NCBI GenBank assembly: GCA_025457665.1
Contig: JALOTY010000003.1
Span: 1 to 64,000, forward strand
DNA from: Akkermansiaceae bacterium
GTDB taxonomy: Bacteria > Verrucomicrobiota > Verrucomicrobiia > Verrucomicrobiales > Akkermansiaceae
Reading direction: 5' to 3'
DNA: 64,000 nucleotides
Positions within the stretch are counted from its first letter, which is position 1; every line of letters begins with the position of its first letter. Shown here in pieces: positions 1 to 7,959 of this stretch. Position numbers and translations under genes: made by a program. Under the pieces are notes generated by a model that worked only from the letters and a program-made list of their open reading frames with translations, did no database searches and was not told the DNA's origin.

Positions 1-461
1 AACAACGCATCAAACAGAACCCGGCGAATCTTTCCCGCTGTGGTTGGGGACAGGGCGGATAATTCCGGGTGGAATGGGATTTTGCTTTCGATAAAGCGGT
101 GATAGTCCGACTCGCGCAGGACGAGATCGTGCTGTTCAAGCTTCGAGCGAAGTGTTTCAGCAGCGAAGTCGAACAGGAATGGCGAGTGCTTTACGGCGGC
201 AAGCCATGCGAGGCTGGTGCGTGTGTCCGCACTGGAAGTGACCAGCAGATCGAGTTGACCACGACTCAGGGTCTGGAGGCGGGGACGGAGTTCACGCTCC
301 ATGCGCTGGGCACTGGTGGCGGTCCTGCACTGAAGTTCGTTGGAGGAGAGAATGCTTTCCTTGGTTTTTTGCCATGAGCCGGACTCAAGAAAGCGCTCCG
401 CAACGATACGAAGCAGCTCCGGCCGGAGCGATGCTGCGGTGAAGCTGAAACTGTATGGCAC
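1..461 (-). CDS. brxA: BREX protein BrxA (DUF1819), 3' part cut by the left edge
   Basis: The frame reads leftward from a GTG at 461 and is still open at base 1, giving about 153 residues of a family that usually has about 200. The visible protein begins MPYSFSFTAASLRPELL, has a middle segment RTATSAQRMERELRPRL followed by LSRGQLDLL and the AWLAAVKHSPFLFDFAAETL region, and ends with LSPTTAGKIRRVLFDAL. This succession matches the DUF1819/BrxA family as I know it: an N-terminal S-F-T, then R-T-A-S-x-x-R, then a K-[IL]-R-x-V-L-F block. BrxA is a DNA-binding protein that is normally the first gene of BREX phage-exclusion operons, so brxB, brxC, pglX and pglZ would be expected to the left, outside the window. 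No clear ribosome binding site precedes the GTG. The family call is by recall of motifs, not by search. Confidence 0.82.
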   Translation of the reverse strand, partial: MPYSFSFTAASLRPELLRIVAERFLESGSWQKTKESILSSNELQCRTATSAQRMERELRPRLQTLSRGQLDLLVTSSADTRTSLAWLAAVKHSPFLFDFAAETLRSKLEQHDLVLRESDYHRFIESKIPFHPELSALSPTTAGKIRRVLFDAL

Positions 462-507
462 TGGTGAGGCGATGGACAAGGGAGGCTTGGATGTTGGAGA
501 GTATGAC

Positions 508-541
508 GGGAGGGTCGGACAAGGGCGGGGGGAGGGTCGGA
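508..541. promoter_or_regulatory. 12-bp direct repeat upstream of brxA, candidate operator
   Basis: GGGAGGGTCGGA occurs at 508-519 and again at 530-541, exactly 22 bp apart, about two helical turns. It lies 47-80 bp upstream of the brxA start. A shorter copy, GGGAGGGTC, is at 751-759. Many BREX loci are controlled by an upstream-binding WYL-type regulator (BrxR), but no such gene is visible here, so the role as operator is an inference from spacing and position only. Confidence 0.4.
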
Positions 542-1049
542 AAATGATGGTTTTTTTTGCGGGAGGATGGGGTTTGCGCGGTTCGGGGGTGATTTCAATG
601 GGACGGTGGGGCCTTGCGGGTGGGCACTGGAGCGGCCGGGAAGGGCGCAGGGGAGGGGCCGCTGCGGGGTGGGAGCGGGCGTGGCGAGGCCGGGATGGCG
701 GGTTTTTCGCTGGCGGTGGAAATCACAGCGCGAGGCTGTGAAAATCGGGGGGGAGGGTCAAGGGCTCGCTGAATCCCGTAGCTGCGTCCGAGGCCGACTT
801 CCCAAAAATGCTGGAAGATCCAGGCGAGGGCTCCGGGTTCACCGTTGACTGGGTTTTGTTTGCCAAGGCTGGCGGGAGATTGATCCTCCTGAGTGGAGGA
901 GCTTGATTTGGGCGCTGCCGATGAGCGCTCGGGTCATAGCAGTCGGTTTTTTCGGCGAAACGAAACAGCAAACGGACCTTTGTGCAGAGATCCGTCATGT
1001 TCTCCCCAGGCCTTCCCAGCATGGGTCAGAAGCCCCCTGAATCCTCCTT
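542..1049. other. Intergenic stretch with no convincing gene
   Basis: There is no frame with credible start, codon use and length. On the minus strand about 770-880 encodes a protein-like stretch (GEPGALAWIFQHFWEVGLG) in an open frame without a sensible start; it could be a decayed gene fragment, and I do not recognise it. A short hairpin, CACAGC-GCGAG-GCTGTG, lies near 724-740. The region sits between brxA and the aldehyde dehydrogenase remnant and is best read as degenerate island-edge DNA. Confidence 0.5.
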
Positions 1050-1241
1050 TCAACCTGCGGCGGTGGATTGAAGCGATGCGAAGTCGAGGATGCCGTGTCT
1101 GCCGCCTTCGCGGCCGAAACCGGATTCTTTGTAGCCGCCGAAGGGGCTGCTGGGATCGAATTTGTTGTAGGTGTTGGCCCAGACGACCCCGACTTTGAGG
1201 GCGGCGGCCATTTTGAGGATTCTCGAGCCCTTTTCGGTCTA
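1050..1241 (-). pseudogene. Aldehyde dehydrogenase C-terminal remnant
   Basis: The minus strand reads [17 protein letters not shown], then [20 protein letters not shown], and ends [10 protein letters not shown] followed by TGA at 1052-1050. The V-W-x-N-x-Y, P-F-G-G-Y-K-x-S-G and G-R-E-G blocks are the conserved C-terminal end of NAD(P)-dependent aldehyde dehydrogenases. The frame meets a TAG just upstream, near 1241, and the catalytic and cofactor regions are absent, so this is only about 60 residues of a roughly 480-residue enzyme. It probably marks where a resident gene was destroyed by the rearrangement that brought in the neighbouring BREX genes. Confidence 0.8.
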
Positions 1242-1550
1242 GACTCCGGTGCTCAACCTGCTTCCCGCTGCTGAACAGGGAAACACGGAAAGGTTGATGA
1301 GTTTCTCTAACAACGCAATGGGCGAAAGGAACGAAAGGGAATCGCGGATTTTGGATAGGGGATGTTAGAAAGCGCATCGCCCCCGGTCAGTTGTCGCTGC
1401 ATGCCTGCGCCGCAGATGTAGCGGATCATCGCCAAGTTTCAAAAGACGGCGCGGAACCTCTGGTCTTTTGTCGCTTCCATCCTCTTCATCCCGGTCCCAC
1501 TGCAATCCTCGGGGTGATTGAATCGAGGAAGGGGGGGAGTTTCCCGGGGA
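1242..1550. other. Intergenic stretch with CGAAAGG-type repeats
   Basis: No gene is supported. Bases 1319-1346 contain the word CGAAAGGaaCGAAAGGGAAT, which resembles a phrase found near 63,404-63,430 in another intergenic region. Two copies of the recurring word TGTTAGR/YCTAACA lie at 1306-1312 and 1363-1369. Confidence 0.45.
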
Positions 1551-1587
1551 AAAGGAAAACCCCCGCAAGCTTTTGGCTCCGGGGGTC
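1551..1587 (-). terminator. Rho-independent terminator behind tRNA-Leu
   Basis: Read on the minus strand, ACCCCCG and CGGGGGT form a strong stem around an inner AGC-CAAAA-GCT hairpin. The stem is followed directly by TTTTCCTTTTCC. It lies 17 bases beyond the 3' end of the tRNA, as expected for its terminator. Confidence 0.7.
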
Positions 1588-1603
1588 AATCCATTGAGAA
1601 AGA

Positions 1604-1688
<85 letters not shown>

Positions 1689-1711
1689 ACTGTGTGATTG
1701 GTGGGCCGCGG

Positions 1712-1739
1712 ATTTATGGGGGAGGGCGGAGGATGGCAA
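1712..1739 (-). promoter_or_regulatory. Possible sigma70-type promoter for tRNA-Leu
   Basis: On the minus strand TTGCCA (1739-1734) and ATAAAT (1717-1712) are separated by 16 bases. The -10 element lies about 23 bases before the tRNA 5' end. Both are reasonable sigma70-like matches, but there is no experimental or comparative support. Confidence 0.35.
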
Positions 1740-1825
1740 GAGAATCTTTGCTGAAAATGTGACTTTTTCGCTTCGCGTCATCCGGGCTTGTCAGAAGGGC
1801 AGGATGGTCAAGGATACGCCCGGCC

Positions 1826-2890
1826 ATGGATGCGATTCGGGCGGAGGACATTGTAAAGAAATTCGGCAGCGTGACCGCGCTGGACGGCGTGAGTCTGGAA
1901 GTCGCCGCGGGAGAACTGTTTTTCCTGCTCGGTTCTTCGGGCTGTGGGAAAACGACTCTCCTGCGGAGCATTGCCGGACTGGAGACGCCGACATCGGGGA
2001 AAATCCACTTCGGCGACCGCGAGGTGACGCGCCTGCCCCCGCACAAGCGGGAAGCGGCGATGGTCTTCCAGAGCTACGCCCTGTGGCCTCACATGACGGT
2101 GGCGAAGAATGTCGCCTTCGGCCTGGAGGAGCGCAAGGTGCCGAAGCAGGAGATCGAGTCCCGCGTCCGCGAGGCCTTGCAACTGGTTCATCTGGGCGCG
2201 ATGGCGGAACGCGGTGTGGACCAGCTCTCCGGCGGTCAGCAGCAACGCGTCGCCCTGGCCCGGGCGCTGGTGGTCAGGCCCAAGTGCCTTCTGCTCGACG
2301 AACCTCTCTCGAACCTCGATGCCAAGCTCCGGCTGGAAATGCGTCGGGAGATCCGGCGTATCGTGAAGGAGGGCGGATTGACGGCGATTTACGTGACCCA
2401 CGATCAGGAGGAGGCCCTTGAGATGGCCGACCGCATGGCGGTGCTGAATGGGGGACGGATTGAACAATTGGGGGCACCCACGGAAGTTTACCGTTCACCG
2501 CGGACCTCCTTTGTGGCCGGATTCATCGGGGAAACGAATCTCATCCGGGCCACGGTTTCCGAGGTGCGTGATGGTTATGCAATGACCGAGTGCTCGGCAG
2601 GTCTGATCGTCGGTCGCATCGCCGATCCCGAGTGGACCCCGAGCCCGGGGGATACGGTGATGGTTTCGGTAAGGCCGGAAGCCTGGCAGATCGATAACGG
2701 GGCGGGCAGCGTGATCACCGGCAAGATCCGCGCGCGGAGTTATCTGGGCCGATCCATCCGCTACGAGGTCGAGACGGTGGTGGGCGTCCAACAGGTGGTG
2801 GAACTCAATCCCGAAGTCTTGCGCGAGCCCGGGGATGCCGAGGTGAAACTGACCGCAAGGCACAGCGATGTGGTGGTCATGAAGGACTGA
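1826..2890 (+). CDS. Fbp-type ABC importer, ATP-binding protein
   Basis: This 354-residue nucleotide-binding subunit energises the importer encoded by the next two genes. Walker A GSSGCGKTT is near residue 36, the Q-loop is in MVFQSYALWPH, the signature is LSGGQQQRVALARAL, Walker B is CLLLDEPLSNLD, and the switch histidine is in YVTHDQEEALEMADR. The last ~115 residues form a TOBE-type domain (VRPEAW). Length and order match FbpC/PotA/ThiQ-like ATPases. It is separated from the binding-protein gene by 5 bases, so the three genes form one operon. The substrate is probably ferric iron by family resemblance; thiamine, putrescine or phosphonate importers are related alternatives. Confidence 0.88.
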   Translation: MDAIRAEDIVKKFGSVTALDGVSLEVAAGELFFLLGSSGCGKTTLLRSIAGLETPTSGKIHFGDREVTRLPPHKREAAMVFQSYALWPHMTVAKNVAFGLEERKVPKQEIESRVREALQLVHLGAMAERGVDQLSGGQQQRVALARALVVRPKCLLLDEPLSNLDAKLRLEMRREIRRIVKEGGLTAIYVTHDQEEALEMADRMAVLNGGRIEQLGAPTEVYRSPRTSFVAGFIGETNLIRATVSEVRDGYAMTECSAGLIVGRIADPEWTPSPGDTVMVSVRPEAWQIDNGAGSVITGKIRARSYLGRSIRYEVETVVGVQQVVELNPEVLREPGDAEVKLTARHSDVVVMKD

Positions 2891-2895
2891 GAATC

Positions 2896-4359
2896 ATGTT
2901 CAAGCGACTCTTTCCCATTCTTGTCCTGCTGGGCCTCATCGTCGCCGCGCCGCTGGTGCTGCGTCGGGATACCGATGTCGCCGAGGCAGGTGCCGGAGAC
3001 GACAGGCTGGTGATCGTCACGCCGCACAACGATTCCATCCGCACCGAGTTCGGTGAGGCTTTTGCGGCATGGTGGAAAAAGGAAACCGGCCGCAGTGTTT
3101 TCATCGACTGGCGTGCACCGGGAGGCGGTGGCGACATCAAGCGGGTGCTGGATGCTTCCTTCGGAGCGGCCGAGGCCCTCGGCAAGGAAGGCACCGAGTT
3201 CGATGTCTTCTTCGGTGGCGGCGACAAGGATTTCATCGAGCAGGTCAACAAGGGTCGCCTCGCGCCGCTGGAGGTTTTCGAGAAGCACCCGGAGTGGTTT
3301 GGCGATGACAAGTTGCCGGCGAGTTTCTCCGGTCAGGAGTATTACGATAAGGAACACCGCTGGGTGGGTGTTTGCGTCTCGCAGTTTGGCATCGTTTACA
3401 ACCGGGATGCGATTGGCTGGCTGAAGGTGGATCCGCCGCGGAAATGGACGGATCTCTGCCATCCCGCCTATTTCGGCCGCGTGGCTCTGGCGGATCCGAC
3501 GATGAGCAGTTCGGTGAATCAGGCATTCGAAATGATGATCCAGGAGCAGATGCAGGCCGTGATCCGGGCGAAAGGCGACAGTCCGGAGTCCCGTGAGGAA
3601 GGCTGGCGCAATGGCATGCTGGTGATCCTCGGCATGGGGGCGAATGCCCGCTATTTCACCGATTCCTCCAGCAAGGTTCCCTATGATGTGGCCTTGGGCG
3701 ATGCGGCGGCGGGAACCTGCATCGATTTCTACGGCCGCACTACCGAGGATGCCGTGCGGCATGGTCTTGGGGAAAGCCGGATTCACTGGATTTCGCCGCC
3801 CGGTGGGACATCGGTGAGCGTGGACCCCATCGCCGTTTTCCGCGGCGCGCCGAATGCGAAGGTGGCGCAAGGTTTTGTGACCTTCTGTCTGAGCGACGAG
3901 GGACAGTGTCTGTGGAACCTGAAGCCCGGAGCCGTGGGGGGACCCAAAGGCAGGGCTCTGAGGCGACTGCCCGTGAGGCGCGATCTCTACACCCCGGATC
4001 GGCTCGCCCATTTCACCGATCCCGATGCCCTGCCCTTCGAACGTGCCGGCGAATTCGTCTATCAGCCCGAACTGACCGCGCCGGCCTTCAATGCCTTGCG
4101 GATCATCATCCGGGCCATGTGCATCGATCCCCAGGACGAGCTGAAAGCCGCATGGAAATGGGCGGTGGTTGAGCGCGGTGGGCCGGCGGACATGGTCTTC
4201 GATCTCTCCGAGGTCAGTTATGCCAAGGTCATGAATGAGTGGGTCCCGCTGACGCAGAAGAAGGACGTGCTGGAGACCGCGCGTCGCAGCACCGAGCTGT
4301 CGAGGTCATTCCGGGCGCAGTATCGGAACATCGCGGAAGGAAAGGGGGCTCAACCATGA
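2896..4359 (+). CDS. ABC importer substrate-binding protein (iron/Fbp-like)
   Basis: The 487-residue protein has an N-terminal hydrophobic segment (FPILVLLGLIVAAPLVL) acting as a signal peptide or membrane anchor, so the rest lies in the periplasm. The start of the mature protein, LVIVTPHNDSIRTEFGEAF, is typical of type 2 periplasmic binding proteins of the FbpA/AfuA group, and WVGVCVSQFGIVYNRDAIG supports that fold. It is about 140 residues longer than classical FbpA, with an added C-terminal part of unknown role. It shares a 4-base ATGA overlap with the permease gene. Ferric iron is the likeliest ligand by association, but the ligand residues cannot be judged here. Confidence 0.83.
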   Translation: MFKRLFPILVLLGLIVAAPLVLRRDTDVAEAGAGDDRLVIVTPHNDSIRTEFGEAFAAWWKKETGRSVFIDWRAPGGGGDIKRVLDASFGAAEALGKEGTEFDVFFGGGDKDFIEQVNKGRLAPLEVFEKHPEWFGDDKLPASFSGQEYYDKEHRWVGVCVSQFGIVYNRDAIGWLKVDPPRKWTDLCHPAYFGRVALADPTMSSSVNQAFEMMIQEQMQAVIRAKGDSPESREEGWRNGMLVILGMGANARYFTDSSSKVPYDVALGDAAAGTCIDFYGRTTEDAVRHGLGESRIHWISPPGGTSVSVDPIAVFRGAPNAKVAQGFVTFCLSDEGQCLWNLKPGAVGGPKGRALRRLPVRRDLYTPDRLAHFTDPDALPFERAGEFVYQPELTAPAFNALRIIIRAMCIDPQDELKAAWKWAVVERGGPADMVFDLSEVSYAKVMNEWVPLTQKKDVLETARRSTELSRSFRAQYRNIAEGKGAQP

Positions 4360-6005
4360 AACGCTGGCAGGCACTGTTCATCACCGCCGGGGTCAGCCTG
4401 GTGTTTTTGGTTTTCTTCATTTACCCGGCGGTTTCGGTGCTGTCCGAGGCTTTCCGCGGTTCGGATGGCTCCTTCACCATGGCTTACGTGGTCGAAGTGT
4501 TTCGGAATCCGGTCTATGTCGAGGGTCTGATCAATGCCCTGCTGTTAGGAGTGGTGAGCACACTGGCCACGCTCATGCTGGCGCTGCCGCTGGCGCTGAT
4601 GTCTCATCGCTACGATTTCATGGGCCGCAAGCTGCTTAGTGCCCTCATCCTGGTGCCGCTGGTCCTGCCACCATTCGTCGGTGCCATCGGCCTCACCCAT
4701 GTGCTGAGCGTGACCGGCTCCTTGAATGCCCTGTTGATCGATCTGGGGCTGATGGATCCGGATCGTCGGATCGACTGGCTGGCGAACGGGAAGTTCTGGG
4801 GCATCGTCGTCATGAACGCGCTGCACCTTTATCCGATCCTCTACATGAACATCGTCGCGGCGCTGGCGAACATGGATCCGGCCATGGAGCAGGCTGCGGA
4901 GAACCTTGGAGCTTCGCCGACGCGGCGGCTTTTCCGGATCACGCTTCCTCTCGCGATGCCGGGAATCTTTGCGGGATCCTCCATTGTTTTCATCTGGGCC
5001 TTCACCGAACTGGGTGTGCCTTTGGTATTCAACTACACCCGCGTGGCGCCGGTGCAGGTCTTCCAGGGCATCCGGGATCTGGGACAAAACCCATCGCCCT
5101 ATGCGTTGGTGGCCGTGGTGCTGCTGATTTCCGCCACGGTTTTCGCGGTTACGAAATTCTTCTTCGGCCGCAACACCAGCGGAGCCCAACCCCGGCCCAA
5201 GGGCAGGGACAGTGAGATCCGCCTCACCGGGGTGAAATCCCTGGGGGCGGCGATGGTCTTTGCTGCGGTCTTCCTCATCGCCTCCATCCCGCACGCCGGT
5301 GTCGTGATCCTGGCGCTGGCGGATGATTGGTATGACAGCATCGTGCCCTATGTCTGGACGCTCGATCACTTCAAGGAAGCCCTTGGTGATCCGCTGGTTG
5401 TTCCATCGATCGAGAACAGCCTGATTTACTCCTCCATCGCCACGATTGCCGCGACGGTCCTGGGGCTTGCCATCGCCTGGGTGGTGGTGCGTGGAAACAT
5501 CCGCGGACGGGGTGTGCTGGATGCTTTGGTGATGCTTTCCCGTGAGGGCAAGCCTTTCCATTTCCTCGTCACTCTCGCCGGGGGAAGTCCCATCCTGCTG
5601 CTGATCGCGTCGTACGCGATTCGTCGATTGCCCTACGTCGTCCGCGCGGCGGTTGCAGGCCTACAGCAAAGCAATCCGGCCATGGAGGAAGCGGCCCGAT
5701 CCCTTGGTGCCGGTCCCTTGCGGACCCTGCGGAAGATCTCCCTGCCTTTGATCGGTGCCAACGTCGCGGCTGGCAGCATCCTTGCCTTTGCCTTCTCCAT
5801 GCTGGAGGTGAGCGACAGCCTTGTGCTTGCCCAGCAGGCCAAGGACTATCCGATCACCAAGGCGATCTACACCCTCCTTAGCACTTTGGGCAACGGCCAC
5901 GAACTCGCTGCCGCCCTCGGTGTCTGGGCCATGGTCTTCCTCGGCGTCGCCATCATCGGCGCCACCCGCCTCGGCGGCAAGAAGGGCGGGCTGTTCAAGA
6001 TGTGA
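4356..6005 (+). CDS. ABC importer permease, two fused membrane halves (FbpB/ThiP-like)
   Basis: The start ATG at 4356 overlaps the preceding stop; the frame extends further upstream but MKRWQALFITAGVSLVFLV is a normal start. The 549-residue inner-membrane protein holds two permease repeats, each with an EAA loop that docks the ATPase: EQAAENLGASPTRRLFRITLP near residue 175 and EEAARSLGAGPLRTLRKISLP near residue 450. The first half looks complete. In the second, the segment after VLDALVML goes straight to SREGKPFHFLVTLAGGSP, whereas relatives usually carry a proline-glycine membrane helix there; I count five rather than six membrane segments. This may be an internal in-frame deletion. Transport function is inferred from the operon. 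Confidence 0.87.
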   Translation: MKRWQALFITAGVSLVFLVFFIYPAVSVLSEAFRGSDGSFTMAYVVEVFRNPVYVEGLINALLLGVVSTLATLMLALPLALMSHRYDFMGRKLLSALILVPLVLPPFVGAIGLTHVLSVTGSLNALLIDLGLMDPDRRIDWLANGKFWGIVVMNALHLYPILYMNIVAALANMDPAMEQAAENLGASPTRRLFRITLPLAMPGIFAGSSIVFIWAFTELGVPLVFNYTRVAPVQVFQGIRDLGQNPSPYALVAVVLLISATVFAVTKFFFGRNTSGAQPRPKGRDSEIRLTGVKSLGAAMVFAAVFLIASIPHAGVVILALADDWYDSIVPYVWTLDHFKEALGDPLVVPSIENSLIYSSIATIAATVLGLAIAWVVVRGNIRGRGVLDALVMLSREGKPFHFLVTLAGGSPILLLIASYAIRRLPYVVRAAVAGLQQSNPAMEEAARSLGAGPLRTLRKISLPLIGANVAAGSILAFAFSMLEVSDSLVLAQQAKDYPITKAIYTLLSTLGNGHELAAALGVWAMVFLGVAIIGATRLGGKKGGLFKM

Positions 6006-6080
6006 GTGGGGATCTGTCCTCACGGTTCGAACGAGCCATCCGCTGGGATGCCCTGCGGGCAGCATGCGGACCATGCTGGC

Positions 6081-6110
6081 TTGACCTGTCCAAGGGACTG
6101 AAGTTAGGCT
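6081..6110 (+). promoter_or_regulatory. Possible promoter for the TIR gene
   Basis: TTGACC at 6081-6086 and TTAGGC or TAGGCT at 6104-6110 are 17-18 bases apart. A start site about 7 bases later would leave almost no leader before the ATG at 6124. Weak -10 element. Confidence 0.28.
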
Positions 6111-6123
6111 GCATGGAGAAGCA

Positions 6124-7437
6124 ATGAAGCGGAGTCGAGTGCCCAACATTTTCATTTCCTATCGAAAGAGGGAGGTGACAGCGTCGAATTTCGTTCATCG
6201 TTTTGCCGAGAAGCTTGCCGAGCGATACGGGCAGAAGAATGTTTTTCTCGATGATGAGCAGTTGCCAATCGGCGAGGACTTCCGGATCGGTCTCATTCGT
6301 GCGGTTGAGGCATCCAATGTGGTTTTCGTCATCATTGGGCCGGGCTGGGTTCAGAGGCTTCATGAATTGGATGGTCAGGAGGATTATGTCCGTCTTGAGA
6401 TTCGAACCGCCCTCAGATCGGAGCTAAAGCCGAAAATTGCTCCGATCCTCATTGGTGGGGTTTCGATGCCAAAGGGGGAGGATCTTCCGGAGGATATCAG
6501 GGATTTTGCCAACCGACACGGAACGGCGATGGACACAAAAACACTGTTCCATGAAACGTTTGAAAAGCTCACCGAAAGGCTGGATTTGCCTCAGGTCGCA
6601 AAAGACGCACCGCGTTCTCGCACTTCACTCGGTGTGGCCGCCTTTCTATTGTTTATACTCATTGCCGTTGTAGCTTTTGTTGGCGTGAAATTTGACCTTT
6701 CACATCTTTACGGGGGACTTTTCCGTGATGGGGCATCTCCAACGGGCGGGAGCAATCAAAATGCCGAATCTGACAGGGGTGAAAAACCTGAAGAAATTGA
6801 GGAGGTAGAACCGGAAATCCTGGAGCCCGCGAAGCCAGATGATGTGATGACCATCAGCTTCGGCGCTGTCCCCGTGGACTTCCAAAAGCTTCCCAGCGAA
6901 ACCGTATCGCTTCGTTTCTATAAGGAAGATCCACGAGTCCCCTTCAACAAGGATATCAAGTTCGAAGGGGATGTGTGGATTTCCAAGGTGCCGGTTTCTG
7001 AAAAACTTTGGGAAGAAGTGATGCGAGGCGATGGTGACCGTGGCCGAAACAAGCCGAAAACCGAAGTGAGTCACTCCGAACTTTTCGAGACCGGGGGCTT
7101 TTTTCGAAGAATCAACCAACTTGCAAGCGCTGGTTCTGGATCGATCTTCACGCTTCCGACCGAATACGAGTGGCAAAGACTTGCATCCATGCCGATTTCC
7201 ATCAGGGAAGAGAAGGGTATCGTCATCGACACGCCAGCTTTTGTGGAGTGGTGCGAGGACCGGTTCAATCGAGGCATGAGCGAAAGCCCGCAAGTGAACC
7301 GGAGGGACGAAAAAAGAGGAATTCAAATTCTTCTTCGTGGGCGGGATGATGACAATACGCCCGGGTTTCGAGGCTCCCAGTTTCCAGACGGAAAGTCCGT
7401 CTCGCTCGGCTTCCGTCTGGTCATTGCCCCGCTCTGA
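6124..7437 (+). CDS. TIR domain membrane protein with extracytoplasmic FGE/SUMF1-like domain
   Basis: The 437-residue protein has three parts. Residues 1-155 are a TIR domain: NIFISYRKRE, VFLDDEQLPIGEDF, VVFVIIGPGWV and the block DYVRLEIRTAL, whose Glu92 aligns with the putative catalytic glutamate of NAD-cleaving bacterial TIRs. Residues 168-188 form one membrane helix. After a charged linker, residues ~275-437 resemble the formylglycine-generating enzyme fold: VPVSEKLWEEVM, FTLPTEYEWQRLAS, FVEWCEDRF and final SLGFRLV. This implies a cytosolic TIR and an external sensing or binding domain. No active-site cysteine pair of true FGE is evident, so it is probably a binding fold. The ATG at 6124 is the only workable start. 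The gene is alone on its strand; the function (defence or stress signalling) is inferred. Confidence 0.8.
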   Translation: MKRSRVPNIFISYRKREVTASNFVHRFAEKLAERYGQKNVFLDDEQLPIGEDFRIGLIRAVEASNVVFVIIGPGWVQRLHELDGQEDYVRLEIRTALRSELKPKIAPILIGGVSMPKGEDLPEDIRDFANRHGTAMDTKTLFHETFEKLTERLDLPQVAKDAPRSRTSLGVAAFLLFILIAVVAFVGVKFDLSHLYGGLFRDGASPTGGSNQNAESDRGEKPEEIEEVEPEILEPAKPDDVMTISFGAVPVDFQKLPSETVSLRFYKEDPRVPFNKDIKFEGDVWISKVPVSEKLWEEVMRGDGDRGRNKPKTEVSHSELFETGGFFRRINQLASAGSGSIFTLPTEYEWQRLASMPISIREEKGIVIDTPAFVEWCEDRFNRGMSESPQVNRRDEKRGIQILLRGRDDDNTPGFRGSQFPDGKSVSLGFRLVIAPL

Positions 7438-7458
7438 GGAAAGGAGGCTTTGCCACGA

Positions 7459-7944
7459 TCAAATTCCTTGAAAGGCGGTCGCCACAACCGCCTTTCTTCC
7501 GCCGGCATACACGGTTTCCCCGGCACCATAGTTCTTGCCGGACTTCGCGACATAGACCTTGTCAGACGCGAGTTTCTTCTCTTTCGAGTCGTAAATCATG
7601 AGATCTTTTCCTCGTCCAGTTTGTTTTGGTACGGGAACGGCGACATATCGCTGACCGGAACTTTGAACCGTGCTTGATCGCAGTGATCGGGATGCCGCGT
7701 ATTCGGCAGCCCGGATTTGACGTTGATTCGCCTGATAGTTTTGGGAAAGAATGTATCCCGCCATTCCTCCAAGGAGACCGCCAATCATGGCTCCCTCGGT
7801 CTTCCTGCCATCCCCGGCTACCTCTCTTCCGATGATGGCGCCCGTCGCAGCGCCCACACCGGTTGCCATTCCGGTATTGTTAAGAATCTCACAAGAAGGG
7901 CAAAGAGTGACAACAAAGGCCAAGGGTAAGGTGATGTGTTTCAT
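7459..7944 (-). CDS. Glycine-zipper lipoprotein-like outer envelope protein
   Basis: This 161-residue protein starts with a signal peptide ending at a cysteine (TLCPSCEILNN); the lipobox is not canonical, so lipidation is probable rather than certain. Residues ~25-68 are a glycine-zipper membrane-interacting segment (GVGAATGAIIGREVAGDG, then GAMIGGLLGGMAGYIL). The C-terminal half, with GKDLMIYDSKEKKLASDKVYV, is predicted to be beta-rich. Such proteins (SlyB/YMGG-like) sit in the outer membrane or periplasm. It lies 15 bases downstream of the exported Lon-like protease gene, so the two are probably co-transcribed. Specific function unknown. Confidence 0.75.
   Translation of the reverse strand: MKHITLPLAFVVTLCPSCEILNNTGMATGVGAATGAIIGREVAGDGRKTEGAMIGGLLGGMAGYILSQNYQANQRQIRAAEYAASRSLRSSTVQSSGQRYVAVPVPKQTGRGKDLMIYDSKEKKLASDKVYVAKSGKNYGAGETVYAGGRKAVVATAFQGI
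7470..7496. terminator. Inverted repeat between convergent genes, possible bidirectional terminator
   Basis: GAAAGGCGGT (7470-7479) pairs perfectly with ACCGCCTTTC (7487-7496) over a 7-base loop. It overlaps the last codons of the lipoprotein gene and lies just past the stop of the convergent TIR gene. The following T-tract is weak in both directions. Confidence 0.4.
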
Positions 7945-7959
7945 GGGGAGAAGCGGATG

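Noticed and set aside
770..880. Possible gene encoding GEPGALAWIFQHFWEVGLG
   Set aside because: The frame lacks a believable start and continues into proline/arginine-rich low-complexity sequence; I cannot name a family, so I left it as a note in the intergenic entry.
2761..4011. 416-residue open frame on the minus strand across the substrate-binding gene
   Set aside because: It is the shadow of a high-GC gene; the product is arginine/histidine-rich with no fold, and the plus strand is a clear family member.
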